A DNA stretch of 64,000 bases from Paraphoma chrysanthemicola (Eukaryota; Ascomycota; Dothideomycetes; Pleosporales; Phaeosphaeriaceae): the NCBI GenBank assembly GCA_020744225.1, contig JAGMWG010000024.1, positions 434,001 through 498,000 of the forward strand, in the 5' to 3' direction. The position numbers were made by a program, and so were the translations under genes. Shown here one piece after another: positions 12,701 to 24,280 of this stretch (position 1 is its first letter; each line of letters opens with the position of its first letter). The notes beneath the pieces were generated by a model. The model ran no database searches. It was not told where the DNA came from and saw nothing but the letters and a program-made list of their open reading frames with translations.

Positions 12701-13855
12701 ACGAAGCGTACACTCCTGATGCTCTGCAGACATGCGCGTGGCACTCGAGGCGGAGCCACCCGAATCGTACTCGACAGAATAGAGTAAGATGAAAGGCACG
12801 TCCTTGGTGTTACGTGAGAACACTTTAGTGGCGAGCGCCCAGTACGAATCCGTGTTTCTGGAACGTGGTACCTCTTCGCTCAGCTGAAGAAGTGTTTGTG
12901 ACTGTCGCCTCGATACTACCTCTCTAGTGGTTTCTGTCAGAGGCTCGTAGTGACCCACTGTGGTCCCTTCCCCATCAAGAATCGGAATGAACTTAAGCGA
13001 GAAGTATGCTTCTTCCATGTAACCATTCCGCACCATCTGGATGGTAAAGTCCGTCTGCTCAACTGTCTCACCAGCCAGATTCTTCTCGATGATGGGCTCA
13101 AAGTAGTCGGACCAGATTTGGGACAGAGCAGCACGGGCACTGACGCCCATACATGGATGGAAGCCTCCAAGAAGTTCGATGTAAGGTTCGTTGTAGATCA
13201 TGATAAGGTCTGAACCATAGAAAACAACTGCTGGCCGCGGGTCCTGCATGACCAGATTGGCAATGCTGCGGAGCTGTGATGACCACGTGCTCATCGGCCC
13301 CAAAGGGGTCTGTGACCAGTGTATGCTGCGTGCCCACTCAACATGATTCGATATCCCCTTTGGAGGTATTGCATCAGTCCAGTCATATGTGGGGGCTTTC
13401 GTTTTAGAGTTTCGTTTGGTGAGCATTCCTCCATCCGGTTCTAGCATTCCCGTAGGGGTAGTCATCTCAATTGACGATCCAAATACAACTGTCCATCGAC
13501 TTTCGAGAATGACCTTGCTCCAGCTGTAGCCAAGATGGCAACAAGAGCCCCAAGCTCCTTCGTGCAATGCGAGCCAGGTTCGAAATTCTGACGCTGGTAA
13601 TCGTGGTAACACGCCATTTCTGGTGAGGCATTCGCCAATGATGTTCTTCCAAAGTCGTCCGTCGTCATGTGCATCCAGGACTGGATTCGAGTAGACAGGC
13701 ACAATAGAGTCATTGCGCCCATTGTTAATCCTGGCAGTATCCAAGATAAAGGTCGGTCGTGGATCCTGATCCAAGAACTGCAGTATGCCAATACCATACA
13801 AGCCTTCCCCGCCCAACTCTCTCTCTACCAGAGGCGTACCAGTAGGCAGATCCAT
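9770..13855 (-). CDS. Hybrid sensor histidine kinase with PAS/GAF-like regions and receiver domain
   Basis: Phosphorelay sensor that should autophosphorylate on His and pass the phosphate to its own receiver, then to an Hpt protein upstream of a MAPK cascade. Eleven exons (13855-12015, 11849-11709, 11660-11598, 11545-11516, 11464-11419, 11372-11237, 11174-10960, 10912-10733, 10683-10572, 10518-10049, 9991-9770) total 3456 nt, 1151 residues. Visible: N-terminal PAS-like blocks, a GAF-like middle, a further PAS near 565-660, H-box HEMRNPLS (His693), N-box NLVTNAIKF (Asn829), G1 DTGRG (about 893), G2 GGSGLGL (about 922), receiver acidic residues near 1020, phospho-Asp1074 in LMDWEMP, Thr1108 and Lys1130. 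It is cytosolic-looking, with no membrane helix. The start is uncertain: the frame is open a little upstream of the ATG, so a 5' exon is possible. Confidence 0.88.
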
Positions 13856-15704
13856 ATTTTCATAAATGCGGTGACGTTTTGCCCTTATCAGGGGTTACTC
13901 CTGAAGTCGGACAACGTAAGGGATGGCGAGATTGTCAAAGCCATATCGAAGTTGTGGGAGAAGGAGGCAAGGTGTAGCGTGGCGTGGAAAAAGTAGGCAG
14001 GTATGATCTTTAGGTCTGGACTGGGCCGATGCGTTTAGACATGTGCCACCTGGACGCTTTTGGACTGGTGAAGTTCTTGGTTGACCCATGCAGCACATCA
14101 ATCTGCAATTATGCGGAATATGTGAACTATTGAAACGTCTGCCATTTGCGATTGGAACCGTAAGGAGTTAAGTCTATTTTGCGACTCCAGTGTGCGCATA
14201 CAACTTTGTCGCTGAAATATGACGTCATTCAGCACGCCAAGCTTCTCCAAAAAAGAGGCGTAAGAGCCTCTATTATATCCTGTACATGACGTTGTTAGGT
14301 TGTATAGACTTCGAAAAAGCTATTTTCGTGTTTGCGCCCATGTCTGCTGAGGAATCGAGTTTCCAAATCGCGCTTCTCACATAAGAACACTCCCTTACAT
14401 CATGGCAATTAATTTCTCCACGCCGATCCAGGAGCGACTCCTCGAGGAATTCGCGCCCAACCTCAAGGCCAACGACATGCGCACTATTGATTACTTCTTG
14501 ATTATTAGGGAGGAGCACATAGGAATGTAGCTCGAGCGACTAGCGCGTACAACCAAACCTAGCCCCGCAGATTGTCGGAAGCTTGAAGTCAGTGGCAACG
14601 GCTACTCCACTGCAATCGCGACCGCGCCCTAACAACAGCATGCTGATGTTGTGATAATGACAGCGCATCCTGTGCGAGACACAAGATATGTATTTTTGAT
14701 CCACCATACTTACCTCTCCCACTTACCTTTAGCTAGATCCATACCCCTCAACTGAACGCAATGGCGCCCTCAGCGATCTCGGTCGAAGGCGCCTCTGCGC
14801 TACCTTTGTAGCAACTCATACCGCGATTCAAATATCAAACGCAAGAGAAGACACCACTACAAACCATGCCACAGGGTGTCCGTCTGCCTGGCATACCACT
14901 CTTCTCCACGATCGACAAAAGTCAAGATAGACGTCGCACAACGCAGTCACCAACGATTTGAGCGGCCAAATCAGCGTGCGCGACTCCGAGTTGCCTCGCA
15001 AACATTGAAGCAACCCACCAGGTCTTTATTTCGCTCTTTTGACCCTGTCGGACATGGTGCTTGTGAACTATGAAGGAAAAATTGTGGGCGACAACACGTT
15101 GAGATCAGCAAATGCTGCAGGACATCTGAGCCATCCAGCTATACACAAGGGAAGGTGTGTGTGACGGCCGCATGACATTGCTGCGGAAAGGCAGACTATG
15201 CATGGAGTCCCTTCAAGCGCCAGATGGACATGATCAACTAGGACACCGGTCGTTCAACGGTCATACTACTTGCCGCGAGACATACGATTCGCGAATTGCG
15301 CAACGGACGCTCATGCCCATCGTGACTTGCCTAGCACACCGCCACTATCTGCGGATCTTAGTGTTCTTAGAACATTTCCTTCAAACATTCGTGGCTCCGG
15401 ACAATGCAATAGAGGTTTTCCGGCCAATGAAAGAAACGCGAGACCTTTAGATCTCCTTTCAGCTTGGAAGTAAAGAACCTACTGCCTGAAGAGGATTTGT
15501 ACACAAGAAGAGACCGAGAGATGACGACCCGGGCGTTGGTCGGAGACCGTCAAAGCAACCAGGAGGGCTTATTGGTGTCTTCAATCAGGGTGGTGTTCAG
15601 AATAATGACCTGGATGATGGGAATGTTGGGAAACTAACGCAAGCATTGTAGTACGCGGAGAGCGAATGGAAGCTCACACAGGGGCAATCACCGCGCCCAC
15701 TCGT
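13856..15704. other. Gene-poor region
   Basis: About 1.85 kb upstream of the histidine kinase. Short frames with protein-like stretches occur on the + strand near 15030-15150 and 15490-15650 (for example RPSKQPGGLIGVFNQGG), but they lie in different frames broken by stops and cannot be joined by plausible introns. They may be remnants of decayed genes. Confidence 0.45.
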
Positions 15705-16476
15705 TTAAGCCCAGATATTCTTTGCGTTAGAATTACAGTCGGCCGCTGGGAAATCCTGATGTGCTTGGAGCGCACCAATCGCCCCAGGTTTTCCCTCAAG
15801 AAGCACCACGCCTAAATATTCACACCAATCCCCAACCCCGAAAAATGCATTGGCCGGGTCCACCATCTGCTCGGCTAGACTACTAGGGCCAGGATCTAGC
15901 GGCAAGGGCACGGTAGAGAGCGAACAACCGGATGGATGGTCGGGCGAACTACTTGCTGCATCCGGGTCCATTACACAGGCCAGATGTACCGCCCTTAACC
16001 GCCCCAAAACCTGTAGAAGCAGCAAATGGACCCAACAACGCGAAGAACAACAATGAAGGTAGCAGGAGAGGCGGCGAGGAAGACAATAAACGAGGGACCA
16101 AAAGCATCGCCATAGTTGGGTGCAAATAGTGCTCGAACGAGTGGAAGAATGTTTGGGATGGCCTGAAGAATGCAAAGGAAGGTGCTATACGATCGTTGTA
16201 AGGCTGTGATTTTCATCAAGTTCTATAATCGCTAATCGCCTTTACCTCACAATTCAACATGCAAGAAGATACGAAGCAGATATTGAAGTGATCAAAGACG
16301 AGGTTTCGTAGTGGCACGAAGCCTCGCCAAGAAAGTATACCTGGTGAAGGAAGTACAGCGTCTTCCAGGGCGCACGGATATGGAGGCCTGGATAGCTTCA
16401 AAGGTTGAACAAACAAAAAGCGGTATGTTTTCGAGAAGACGTCTTGTGGCCTCTTATACATCGATTTCGCTGCCAA
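15705..16476 (-). pseudogene. Possible decayed gene encoding hydrophobic segments
   Basis: Three minus-strand open frames follow one another: about 16476-16216, then 16213-15995 with strongly hydrophobic stretches (ILQAIPNILPLVRALFAP and a Val/Ile-rich segment), then a frame ending at 15705 with Pro/Ser-rich and FFGVGDWCEYLGVVLL text. The second and third frames meet near 16010 in a way that suggests a one-base shift rather than an intron. A donor-like GTAAAG follows the first frame at about 16232. No family recognised. It could be a small multi-exon membrane-protein gene that I failed to splice, or a relic. Confidence 0.3.
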
Positions 16477-17105
16477 AAATGTGTGGCAATGGAGCTCGAA
16501 CGGTGCGAAAACGTCATCCGGTGGTGCTATGCGAGGTGCGATGTTCTTCGGGCAGGGCCCAGCGCCATTGGCGGTGTTATCCTAACTCCAGGGCGTGAAA
16601 TCGAGAACACAACGTCCGAGTTCGACTAAGCTCCACCGAAGCCTTGCATGGACTCCGACAGCCTTCGGCACCTTGCACCTTGCGCTAACCCCGCATCTCC
16701 GCCAAGGAGTGACTAAGCCATCAGCCCACCGATCAAATCTCACCCCTCTGTTCCATAGCACTGGCGTGACTGGGTCGCGAAGAGGGTGCAACCAAGTGGA
16801 CGAATAATAAGCCGTCAAGGAGCTGACACAGAGTTGCCGGATATTGATGCCTGAATTTTGAGCGCAGAATCCGATGCGCCATGTCAACGATGGCGTACTA
16901 TAAGCCCGAAAATGCTCGGTGTAAGACGCCCAGAGTCGGATGCGCCGTGTTCGAACGCTAGCAGTGGAACATGAGATCACGGAGGTAAAGATAGAAGCAC
17001 TGCTGGGTCAGAGCATATAAGTATCGAAGGCAGCTACTTTGTCGTAAGATTAGACTACTACCACCGTCTACGAGCACGTTCCACTATCCTCCAACCGCTT
17101 TCACC
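16477..17105. other. Intergenic region with SDR promoter
   Basis: Non-coding stretch between the possible relic and the first SDR gene. It contains a TATA-like element near 17016 and no other recognised feature. Confidence 0.5.
17016..17020 (+). promoter_or_regulatory. TATA-like element upstream of first SDR gene
   Basis: The sequence CATATAAGTA lies about 86 nt before the start codon at 17106, a good distance for a fungal TATA box. Short match only. Confidence 0.35.
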
Positions 17106-18030
17106 ATGGCTACTACACAAACACCAGTCTGGTTTATTACTGCTGCTTCAAGTGGTTTCGGGAAGTACATGGCGCTCGAGGCGCTGTCGCGAGGTCACAA
17201 AGTCATAGCCACGGCCCGAAGCACATCTCGCATCGAAGATCTGAAAGAGAAGGGTGCAGACACCATTGCACTCGACGTGACATGGACGCTGCCTGAAATC
17301 GAGAAGGTTGCCAAGCAAGCAAACGACAAGTATGGCTACATTAACCATCTTGTCAACGCCGCTGGCTATATCCTGGTCGGTGCTGTTGAAGAGACGTCGT
17401 AAGTCTGCCTCTCTTGTAATGATACAGACCACCATGAAGTTTGAGCTAACATGAAACAGGCCTGAAGAAGACTACGCCGCTTTCAACACCAATGTCTTTG
17501 GCATGCTCAACGTTTCTAAAGCAATTCTGCCGCACATACGCGCGTCCACCGGACATCGCACTGTTGCCAACTTCGGGTCAATTGGATCCTGGCGCGGAGG
17601 CGCGGGCTACGGTCTATACTCAGGAACGAAATGGGCGTGCTCTGGAATCTCCGAGTCGATGCGTGCAGAGCTGGCACCTCTTGGTATCGCCGTCACCGTT
17701 ATCGAGCCGGGATACTTCCGAACAGGGTTTTTGAATGCTGGAGCACAAGTTGAAAGCGAGAAGAGGATCAAAGCATATGATGACACCATCGTTGGTGAGA
17801 CCAGGAAAACCCTGAAGGTTGTGGATAACAACCAGCCTGGAGACGTGGTGAAAGGGGCTAAAGTCTTGATCGACATCCTGACGAAGACTGGAGTTGCAAA
17901 GGGCCGTGATGTGCCTATAAGAGTCGCCCTTGGAAGCGATAGTCCTGTGACTATTCGGGGCAAGTGTGAGGAAACGGTCAAATTGCTGGAGGAGTGGGAC
18001 GGGATCACGAATAAGACTGATCACGAGTAG
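17106..18030 (+). CDS. Short-chain dehydrogenase/reductase, classical type
   Basis: NAD(P)(H)-dependent oxidoreductase of unknown substrate. Two exons, 17106-17398 and 17460-18030 (864 nt, 287 residues), joined across a 61-nt GT-AG intron that restores EETSPEEDYAAF. The nucleotide-binding motif is a variant, ITAASSGFG instead of TGxxxGxG, as seen in fungal aldo-reductase-like SDRs. Downstream are NAAG, the catalytic Ser in FGSIGSW and the Tyr-x3-Lys pair in YSGTKWA, so the active site is complete. The PG motif (IEPGYFRT) is present. Length fits the about 280-residue classical family with a C-terminal extension. It is followed 1 kb downstream by another SDR in the same orientation, but the two are not close relatives. 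Confidence 0.86.
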
Positions 18031-19047
18031 AGTTAGGTTTGCTACAACCTATCTCTGTGCATCACTCATCGAGCCACATCAGTTGGGTGTTGCCGAGGGC
18101 GAAGGAATGCTCTGAATGGAGACTGGAATGTCTAGATTTTGCTTCTATCAGCGGTTCTTCTGCGAACAGTTAGTGCTGTAATCAAATTGCGCTTTGTGTA
18201 GAGAATGCGGAAGGGGTGTGAATCCGTCGCGAACGATGGCTCAAAGGCCTGCTTCATGATCTGCGGATGTGCTCCAAACGTTGACGTGTGATCTGAAACC
18301 AATGCATTCGCTATTTGACCATTGGAGGAGATGGCGTCACCAAGCTCTCGTTTGGCATTCCCACTGCCAAAACATATGCGCGGTGTTTCAAAGCCTGATC
18401 AGGTGGTCGGTCGATGCACTGCACTTGAGGAATTTCAGTGAAGATGCATGAAGGCATTTAAACGACAATCAAGTCAGTATTTGTAGCGATGCAGTCTGTA
18501 AAGTGATATGCGAGAAGGGTGAGGCTCGTCGTGCGCGAAGCTGGAGGCATTTGCAGTGGTGAGGCTGGCGAGGCACCAGCGTGGCGTGACGTCACCGTGA
18601 TTCACCTCACACCTTTCATTCCACGCGCAATCAGAAACTGAACGGGCCTGAAGTCTAGCCGCGTACTCATCGAAATGAACACTCACAGCATTTGATACGT
18701 GCGGTGATGGCTTGTATGAGTAGCATTTGCTCTTCGATGATGGCATCTATGACTAGCTTACGGCTGTGGCTGCAGCATCCGGCCGTAAAACTTTCACCCA
18801 ACACCAACGGATCGGCGTCTCGGCACGCACCATGAATCATCCCGAAAGTAGTTCCTCCGGTGCCCTTATCCGTTCAGTCGGTGTTGGAGATGAGCCTGCG
18901 GACCGTTCTGCGTTCACAGCGAATATAAGTAGTCATGAATGGATTTATTTTGAAATAATGCATCTAGAGCTATCAACTTTTCGACTACACTACCTCTGAG
19001 CAAATTGCATCATTCCATCTCCATCCCAAGCTCATCCGCAACGAAAT
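18031..19047. other. Intergenic region between two SDR genes
   Basis: About 1 kb without a supported coding frame. It should hold the terminator of the first SDR and the promoter of the second. Confidence 0.55.
18924..18929 (+). promoter_or_regulatory. TATA-like element upstream of second SDR gene
   Basis: TATAAG at about 120 nt before the start codon at 19048. Plausible core promoter element; short match only. Confidence 0.3.
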
Positions 19048-20038
19048 ATGTCGACCTCCAAGTTTAACCCAGCCACGGATATCGTGGGCCAATCTGGTCG
19101 CGTATTCTTTGTCACTGGCGGCAAGTCTACTATCCTTGTGGTGTGAACGGAACTACCCAGCTAATCCAGTACATACAGGCACTGCTGGCCTTGGCGCTTC
19201 TTCGATAGCTTTCATTGCATCTCACAACCCAGCACACATTTACTTCAGTGGACGAAACAAAGATCGAGCCGCTGAGCTCATCACGAAGGTTCAAAAGACC
19301 TCGCCATCGACGAAGTTCACCTTCATTCAATGCGACCTCTCAAGTCTTGCGTCCGTACAGTCTGCATCACAGGAGTTCCTAGCCCAGTCTGATCGTCTGG
19401 ATGTGTTGATGTGTAATGCCGGTATCATGGCCACACCAGCTTCGCTCAGCAAAGACGGGTACGAGATCCAATTCGCCACCAATCACCTTGGCCATGCCCT
19501 ACTCATCAAATTACTCCTTCCCTGCATGCTTAAGACTGCGGCCGAACCCAACTCCGATGTTCGGATCGTCAACCTTTCCTCTGTCGCATATAATACGACT
19601 CCTAATGCTGGCATCGAGTTCTCCAAACTGAAGACGAGAGACGCCAATTACGGCCCATTCTACAATCCCAACAAGTGGATGTGCTATGGCCAATCGAAGC
19701 TTGCGAATTTGCTCTACCCGATTGAGCTTGCAGCTCGTCATCCCAGCATCACATCTGTTGCTGTTCATCCAGGGTTTATCAAGACAGAGTTGCATGCACA
19801 TGAAGGCTTTTTCGATCGGCAGATTGTCAACATGCTCGCGGATAAGTGGATCGATGAGAAGGAGGGGGCGTACAACCAGACCTGGGCAGCCACGACAGCC
19901 ACGAGCAACCTGCAGAACGGAGCGTACTATGAGCCAGTTGCCATTAAGACAGTACCTGTGACCAAGCAAGGCAAGGACCGAGCCCTGGCGAAGGAATTGT
20001 GGGAGTGGACGGAAAAGGAGCTGACGGCCTGGAACTAA
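19048..20038 (+). CDS. Short-chain dehydrogenase, retinol dehydrogenase/WW-oxidoreductase-like
   Basis: NADP-dependent SDR resembling the retinol dehydrogenase 12 and light-dependent protochlorophyllide reductase-like branch; the substrate in the fungus is unknown. Two exons, 19048-19120 and 19179-20038 (933 nt, 310 residues). The splice rebuilds the glycine motif TGGTAGLGAS, and only a GC-AG intron (donor GCAAGT) keeps the frame. Other motifs: CNAGIMATP, catalytic Ser in NLSSVAY, YGQSKLAN with the Tyr/Lys pair, and HPGFIKTEL. The N-terminal leader with TDIVGQSGRVFFVTGG is typical of fungal members. Complete active site and normal length. Confidence 0.87.
19121..19178 (+). other. GC-AG intron in second SDR gene
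   Basis: The 58-nt interval starts with GCAAGT and ends with ACATACAG. It splits the dinucleotide-binding motif TGG/TAGLG at phase 1. No GT donor nearby gives a phase that keeps the downstream frame, whereas GC does so exactly and matches the usual GC-AG donor consensus. A CTAAT branch-like sequence precedes the acceptor. Confidence 0.8.
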
Positions 20039-20298
20039 GTTGGTAATGTTTTTGCATGTGTAACGTTTGGCTTTGCATGCGTTCTCTCAAATAGACTTTC
20101 CTTGAGTTTAATATCATCACTTTCGAACTTCGCACAATGATCTTCAGAGTAGGAAGAACACTTTTTTCGTTGGCCATTCCCGGATTGATCGTCCTGGAGT
20201 AGCGAACCAATCATATTACGTGACTGCTATATTGCTGCCTAACGTCCGCATCATCCTAAGCTTATTAAGTATTCACACACAACCACAACACAATCGCC

Positions 20299-21225
20299 AT
20301 GGCCCTACGTGAACACCCTCGTGTATCTTTGCTTGGCCTTCCACAAGAACTCATCGACGCAATCGTTTTCAAAAGTGTCGAAGACGGCGACAAAAGCGAC
20401 CTATTCGACGTTTCACGAACATGTTCAGCCTTGCGCGTAGCATCTCTGCCACTTATTTACGAGCGATTCCGCTGTTCGCCAAAAAACTTTGATGAAGAAG
20501 AATTGCTTGAGCTCTTCATAAAATCCCCATTTGCGGTTGATGTCGGAAAGCATGCCAAGACCCTGGAAATGCAATTTTTGGACCCTTTGGACGACACCGT
20601 ATACCAATTACTCGAATGCACTAAAACCTTGAAGTCACTAGAACTTCACTATTGTCTGAAGTATGATGATGACGGGAAAGGGTGTTGCGTGGACACTCGC
20701 CGACTCTCTGAGGCGTTAAGGCATGTCGGCCATTCGCTCGTGGCAATGCGAATACATTACAAGTTCGGAAACCGCCTGAACGAGACCAAAGAATGGCCAG
20801 AAAGTGATCTAGAACACCATCCACTGGATCTAAGACAATTGGTCGCACTCCGCGCGCTCACCATCCCGACAAGCATCCTGCTCGGCTGGCGGCTTGAGGA
20901 AGCCCCAATGCTTGGAAGTATTCTTCCTCCAAATTTGGCCACGTTGACGTTCCTCCGAGATGATTCTTTTGACTACGCAAAATTCCTTACGCACCTGAAG
21001 TTGTTCGAGAGATCATTGTCAGACTTCTCGAGGAACCAGAGATGGGTCCAGTGGACGCCTCGACTGGAAAGTATATGTGTGCACGTTGGGAACTGGTATG
21101 AGACCGAGAGGGACTGGGACGGTCGTAGTGATGGTATCAGACGGATTCTGGAACAGAATGGTTTGAAATACATTGAGTCTCGAATAGGCCTGATCGATTG
21201 GTCGACGCATACGATGTATGAATAA
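20299..21225 (+). CDS. F-box/leucine-rich-like hypothetical protein
   Basis: Single exon, 308 residues. The N-terminus has LLGLPQELIDAIVFKSVEDG followed by a SRTCSALRVASLPLIYERF block, the usual layout of the fungal F-box-like domain (about residues 11-55). The rest contains several Leu-rich stretches (KTLKSLELHYC, LRALTIPTSI, NLATLTFLRD) spaced as in degenerate LRR-type F-box proteins. A role in substrate recruitment to an SCF ligase is a family inference. It is convergent with the Zn2Cys6 gene, with only 113 nt between the stop codons. Confidence 0.72.
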   Translation: MALREHPRVSLLGLPQELIDAIVFKSVEDGDKSDLFDVSRTCSALRVASLPLIYERFRCSPKNFDEEELLELFIKSPFAVDVGKHAKTLEMQFLDPLDDTVYQLLECTKTLKSLELHYCLKYDDDGKGCCVDTRRLSEALRHVGHSLVAMRIHYKFGNRLNETKEWPESDLEHHPLDLRQLVALRALTIPTSILLGWRLEEAPMLGSILPPNLATLTFLRDDSFDYAKFLTHLKLFERSLSDFSRNQRWVQWTPRLESICVHVGNWYETERDWDGRSDGIRRILEQNGLKYIESRIGLIDWSTHTMYE

Positions 21226-21338
21226 TAAAAAGAGGATCTCTTGAAACCGGTGACTAAGCAGCTTCCCTGCATTCTCGAAGGGCTATTGTGTCGTGAGCTG
21301 CGATTCACCAAGTCGCGAGATCGGAGGGATACGTTCTA

Positions 21339-22704
21339 CTAAACTGCATGCGTCGGAAGAATGTTATCTTTTATGATAAGTCGTGGTATACGCAACCAGT
21401 CATCCCCAGCAGAGCCAAGATGAGTCTCGATGAGACCAAAGACGGACTCTCCAGTCTTTCCAACCTGCCACAGGCCTCTGCCATGATGGAGCAAGACAGC
21501 ATAGTATGCTAGAATTACCAAGGCCTCCGGTTGTTTCTTTGCGAGTAAAGTAGTCAATTCGGGCTTGACGAGCAAAGTCCAGGAGTAGATCATCTGATGC
21601 CGATACACAACAGCCTCACCCGTTTCAGCTGCGGCATCGAAGCCAACCTGCAAGTAGTCGATGGCTCGTTGGCAAGACTGCTTTTCTGCCCATGAAAGGC
21701 TCGTTGCATGCTCGATAAGATCCTTGAGTCCCGCGCACTCATTTCCCAAAGGCTCTCGCGAGGTAAAATTTGCGCTTCGCGTGAGTATGGGCTCAATCTC
21801 CGAGCTCATCAATAACGGCCAGGCGGACGTCGCAATTGTGTAAATGCCTCGATGCATCTCGATGCATTGGATGTAACGCGAAATGAAGCCATCGAGACCA
21901 TCTGTATGTCGGCCGTGCAGTGTTTCGGCAAGGAGATGATGGCCAAGCACCGAGGAGAACAGGAGCACGGCAACACAATTTGACTTGTTGACGTTGGTCC
22001 ACGAAGAGTTGAAAAGGGAGATGGCGCGTGTCTGGAGGATCGTTGCCTGATGGAGGTAATGTTCCGACTTCTCAGGGCGAATGTATGCCAGATGCTGAGC
22101 AGAGAAGGCTAGCAGCTCGTGCATCAGATATGGTGCCTTCAGTGCTTCTTTCAACCCAAGAGCCAGACCGATAGCGTGGTCGCTATACACCGCTCAGATC
22201 GAACATGGAGCTGTCTTGTGTTGTATGGATGAGGAGCTCCATGTGGCCAAGATTGATTTTTGGTTCAGTGCCATCGTCGTAGGTGTTGGACGGGAGAGGA
22301 CAAGCTGGAGAGTGGATGTTGGCACGCGGTGTAAGCAGAGCTGACTCTTGAGATACAACAGCTTTCGATCCATCGTAGCAGAAAGAGCTAGGAGGAGGCT
22401 CCTGAGACGAGGTTCCAGTGTTCGCACAACGGCGATGGGGTGCAGTCGATGGATAGCTGCAGTCCCGATCAGAGACGGCACACAGACGGCAGACTGGGCG
22501 ATTCTCGTCACACTGTCGCAGATGAGTTAAGGCTGTGACTTTTGAGAGGAGAAGAAATTTACCTTCACATGACGTCGTTTGCTGTGCTCAAGTCAGCTTC
22601 TGGACGAGAGTGGCTTGGAAAGAGATCCAAATCTTCACCGGACGCTCCAACACGTACCATTCAAGACAGCCACCTCGCGACTTCCGATGACTGCGGCGGA
22701 GCAT
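21339..22704 (-). CDS. Zn2Cys6 transcription factor with a one-base frame break
   Basis: Fungal binuclear-cluster regulator. Exons 22704-22658, 22581-22563 and 22512-21339. The two tiny splices rebuild a perfect cluster: CLECKRRHVKC followed by CRLCAVSDRDC, giving C-x2-C-x6-C and C-x2-C-x6-C at the extreme N-terminus. The remainder resembles the acidic/alpha-helical C-terminal domain of sterol-uptake-type regulators (MELLIHTTQ, then LMHELLAFSAQHLAY). The exon sum is 1240 nt, one more than a multiple of three: the frame breaks at about 22191, where GG may be a G run that gained one base. With the base discounted the protein would have 412 residues. A 43-nt intron could also bypass the break but would delete conserved text. 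A possible local regulator of the adjacent redox genes (inference). Confidence 0.75.
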
Positions 22705-23345
22705 CTTGTCGCTGTATCTGGCCGCATCCAGTGCTGGGAAGAATACGCGTGTTCCATGTTGCGTTCCTGATATGGCGGTGCGCCTGAAGCGGTGGTTGGC
22801 CTGAGGTTTAGCGTTGCCGCTTTGCCGCTTTCACACTAGCCTGCCTGACGTAACACGCGTGTAGATCATCTTCCCTCGGTTTGACCCTATCCGACGAGCC
22901 ACTAGCAATGCGAAAGTGCAAAACGATTCGGATTTCCGCTCGCACCGCCATGCAAGCTCTAGACGTAGCAGGGCTTGCGAGATAAGGTCTTTCCTCCTCG
23001 CAAGCATAGCCGCAATTTGCACATCTTCTCCTGACTTCGCCTTGGTCCAGTCCTAGATGATGGCGAGCTTCGCGGCTTGCGCAACACGCGTGTCCGCAGC
23101 ATATTCAAGATGGAACTATGTCATGGCTCAGGATGCTCGGTGATGCAAAAAGATGTCCTGTGGTAAGATATAAGTCGTAGCTGCTGTGATACCTACACCG
23201 GCAGTAGACACATAAAACCTAATCTGTTGAAACTCATCCTACCTTGCGACTTACCTTACTATTACGCCATACCCGCAAAGACTTGCACGTTTAATCGAAG
23301 ACGCTTCGCACCTTCTGCCATATTTAGGTACAAGCGCCATCCACT
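22705..23345. other. Divergent promoter region (Zn2Cys6 regulator / RTA1 gene)
   Basis: The 641-nt gap between two divergently transcribed genes. It contains no supported coding frame. Two ACACGCGT-like words occur near 22853 and 23085. The shared region would allow co-regulation of the regulator and the membrane protein, but no binding site can be assigned. Confidence 0.5.
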
Positions 23346-24280
23346 ATGCCCGAACTTCAGATGTACAAGGGGAGGACATATCTCTGGGACTACGTTCCAA
23401 ATCTCCCGGCCGCAATCGCATTCGCTGCCTTATTCGCGCTCTTGTCAATGGCGCATACATGGAAAATGATCCGATTGAGGATGTGGTTCTGCATTCCATT
23501 CGTCATTGGCGGTGCCTGTGAGTGCGATCCCTTTCTTGTGAGCTAAACAAAGCTGATCAATTGTCGTCAGGCGAAGTTTTAGGGTACATCAGTAGAGCGA
23601 TCGCTACCAACAACACTGGCTCGTTGATACCCTTTCTGCTACAGGGAATCTTTCTCCTCTTGCCACCAGTGTTCTTCGCCGCTTCGCTTTACATGGTATA
23701 CTCTCGTGTAGTCCGAGCTGTGGACGGCGATCGCTTCTCAGTCATATCGCCACGTTGGTGTACACGCATATTCGTCCTCGGAGACTGGTTTTGCCTCAAT
23801 ATCCAGTCGACAGGCGGCGGGCTCATGGCGAACCCAAAGAATGTCAAGATTGGTGATGGGATCATAGTTGGAGGTCTGATCTTGCAGTGCCTGATTTTCG
23901 TTGGCTTCGTGTACTGCTGCAATCGCTTTCATAGACGGTTCCGGTACCACCTCACGACCAGCGGCGAACGGACGACCATACCTTGGGAGCCGATACTCAA
24001 CATGCTCTACGGCACATCCGCTATCATCATGGTTCGAAATATCTACCGGCTGGTCGAATACATCATGGGGAAAGGTAGCTACCTGTTCGCCAACGAATGG
24101 CCAGTCTACGTCTTGGACGGAGCGCTGATGCTTGTTGTTATGCTGGTATTCTTCATCTGGTATCCAGATCAGCTGCACAAAAATAATACGGAGTCGATGA
24201 TCGAACTCACGGGCGAAGGCGGGGCTAGTATCGACAGTGATCAGGCGAACAAGTTCACCAACACAGCTCTGCCGGCTTAG
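23346..24280 (+). CDS. RTA1-like seven-transmembrane protein
   Basis: Member of the RTA1/RTM1/RSB1 family (lipid-translocating exporter family), membrane proteins linked to resistance to toxic amphiphiles and to sphingoid-base release. Two exons, 23346-23517 and 23571-24280 (882 nt, 293 residues), with a 53-nt intron. The join restores GGACEVLGYISRA, the family hallmark. About seven hydrophobic helices are visible, beginning with the Ala/Leu-rich helix near residue 20, and including LIPFLLQGIFLLLPPVFFAA and the FCLNIQSTGGG motif. The short hydrophilic C-terminal tail faces the cytosol. It lies divergent from the Zn2Cys6 gene and upstream of the monooxygenase in the same direction. Confidence 0.87.

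Noticed and set aside
13895..14101. A minus-strand frame as an upstream exon of the histidine kinase
   Set aside because: Its frame ends in a stop before the kinase start and no donor/acceptor pair joins the two in phase.
21990..22192. A 43-nt intron bypassing the frame break in the Zn2Cys6 gene
   Set aside because: It would be shorter than any other intron here, lacks a branch-like site and would remove text that matches the conserved middle domain.
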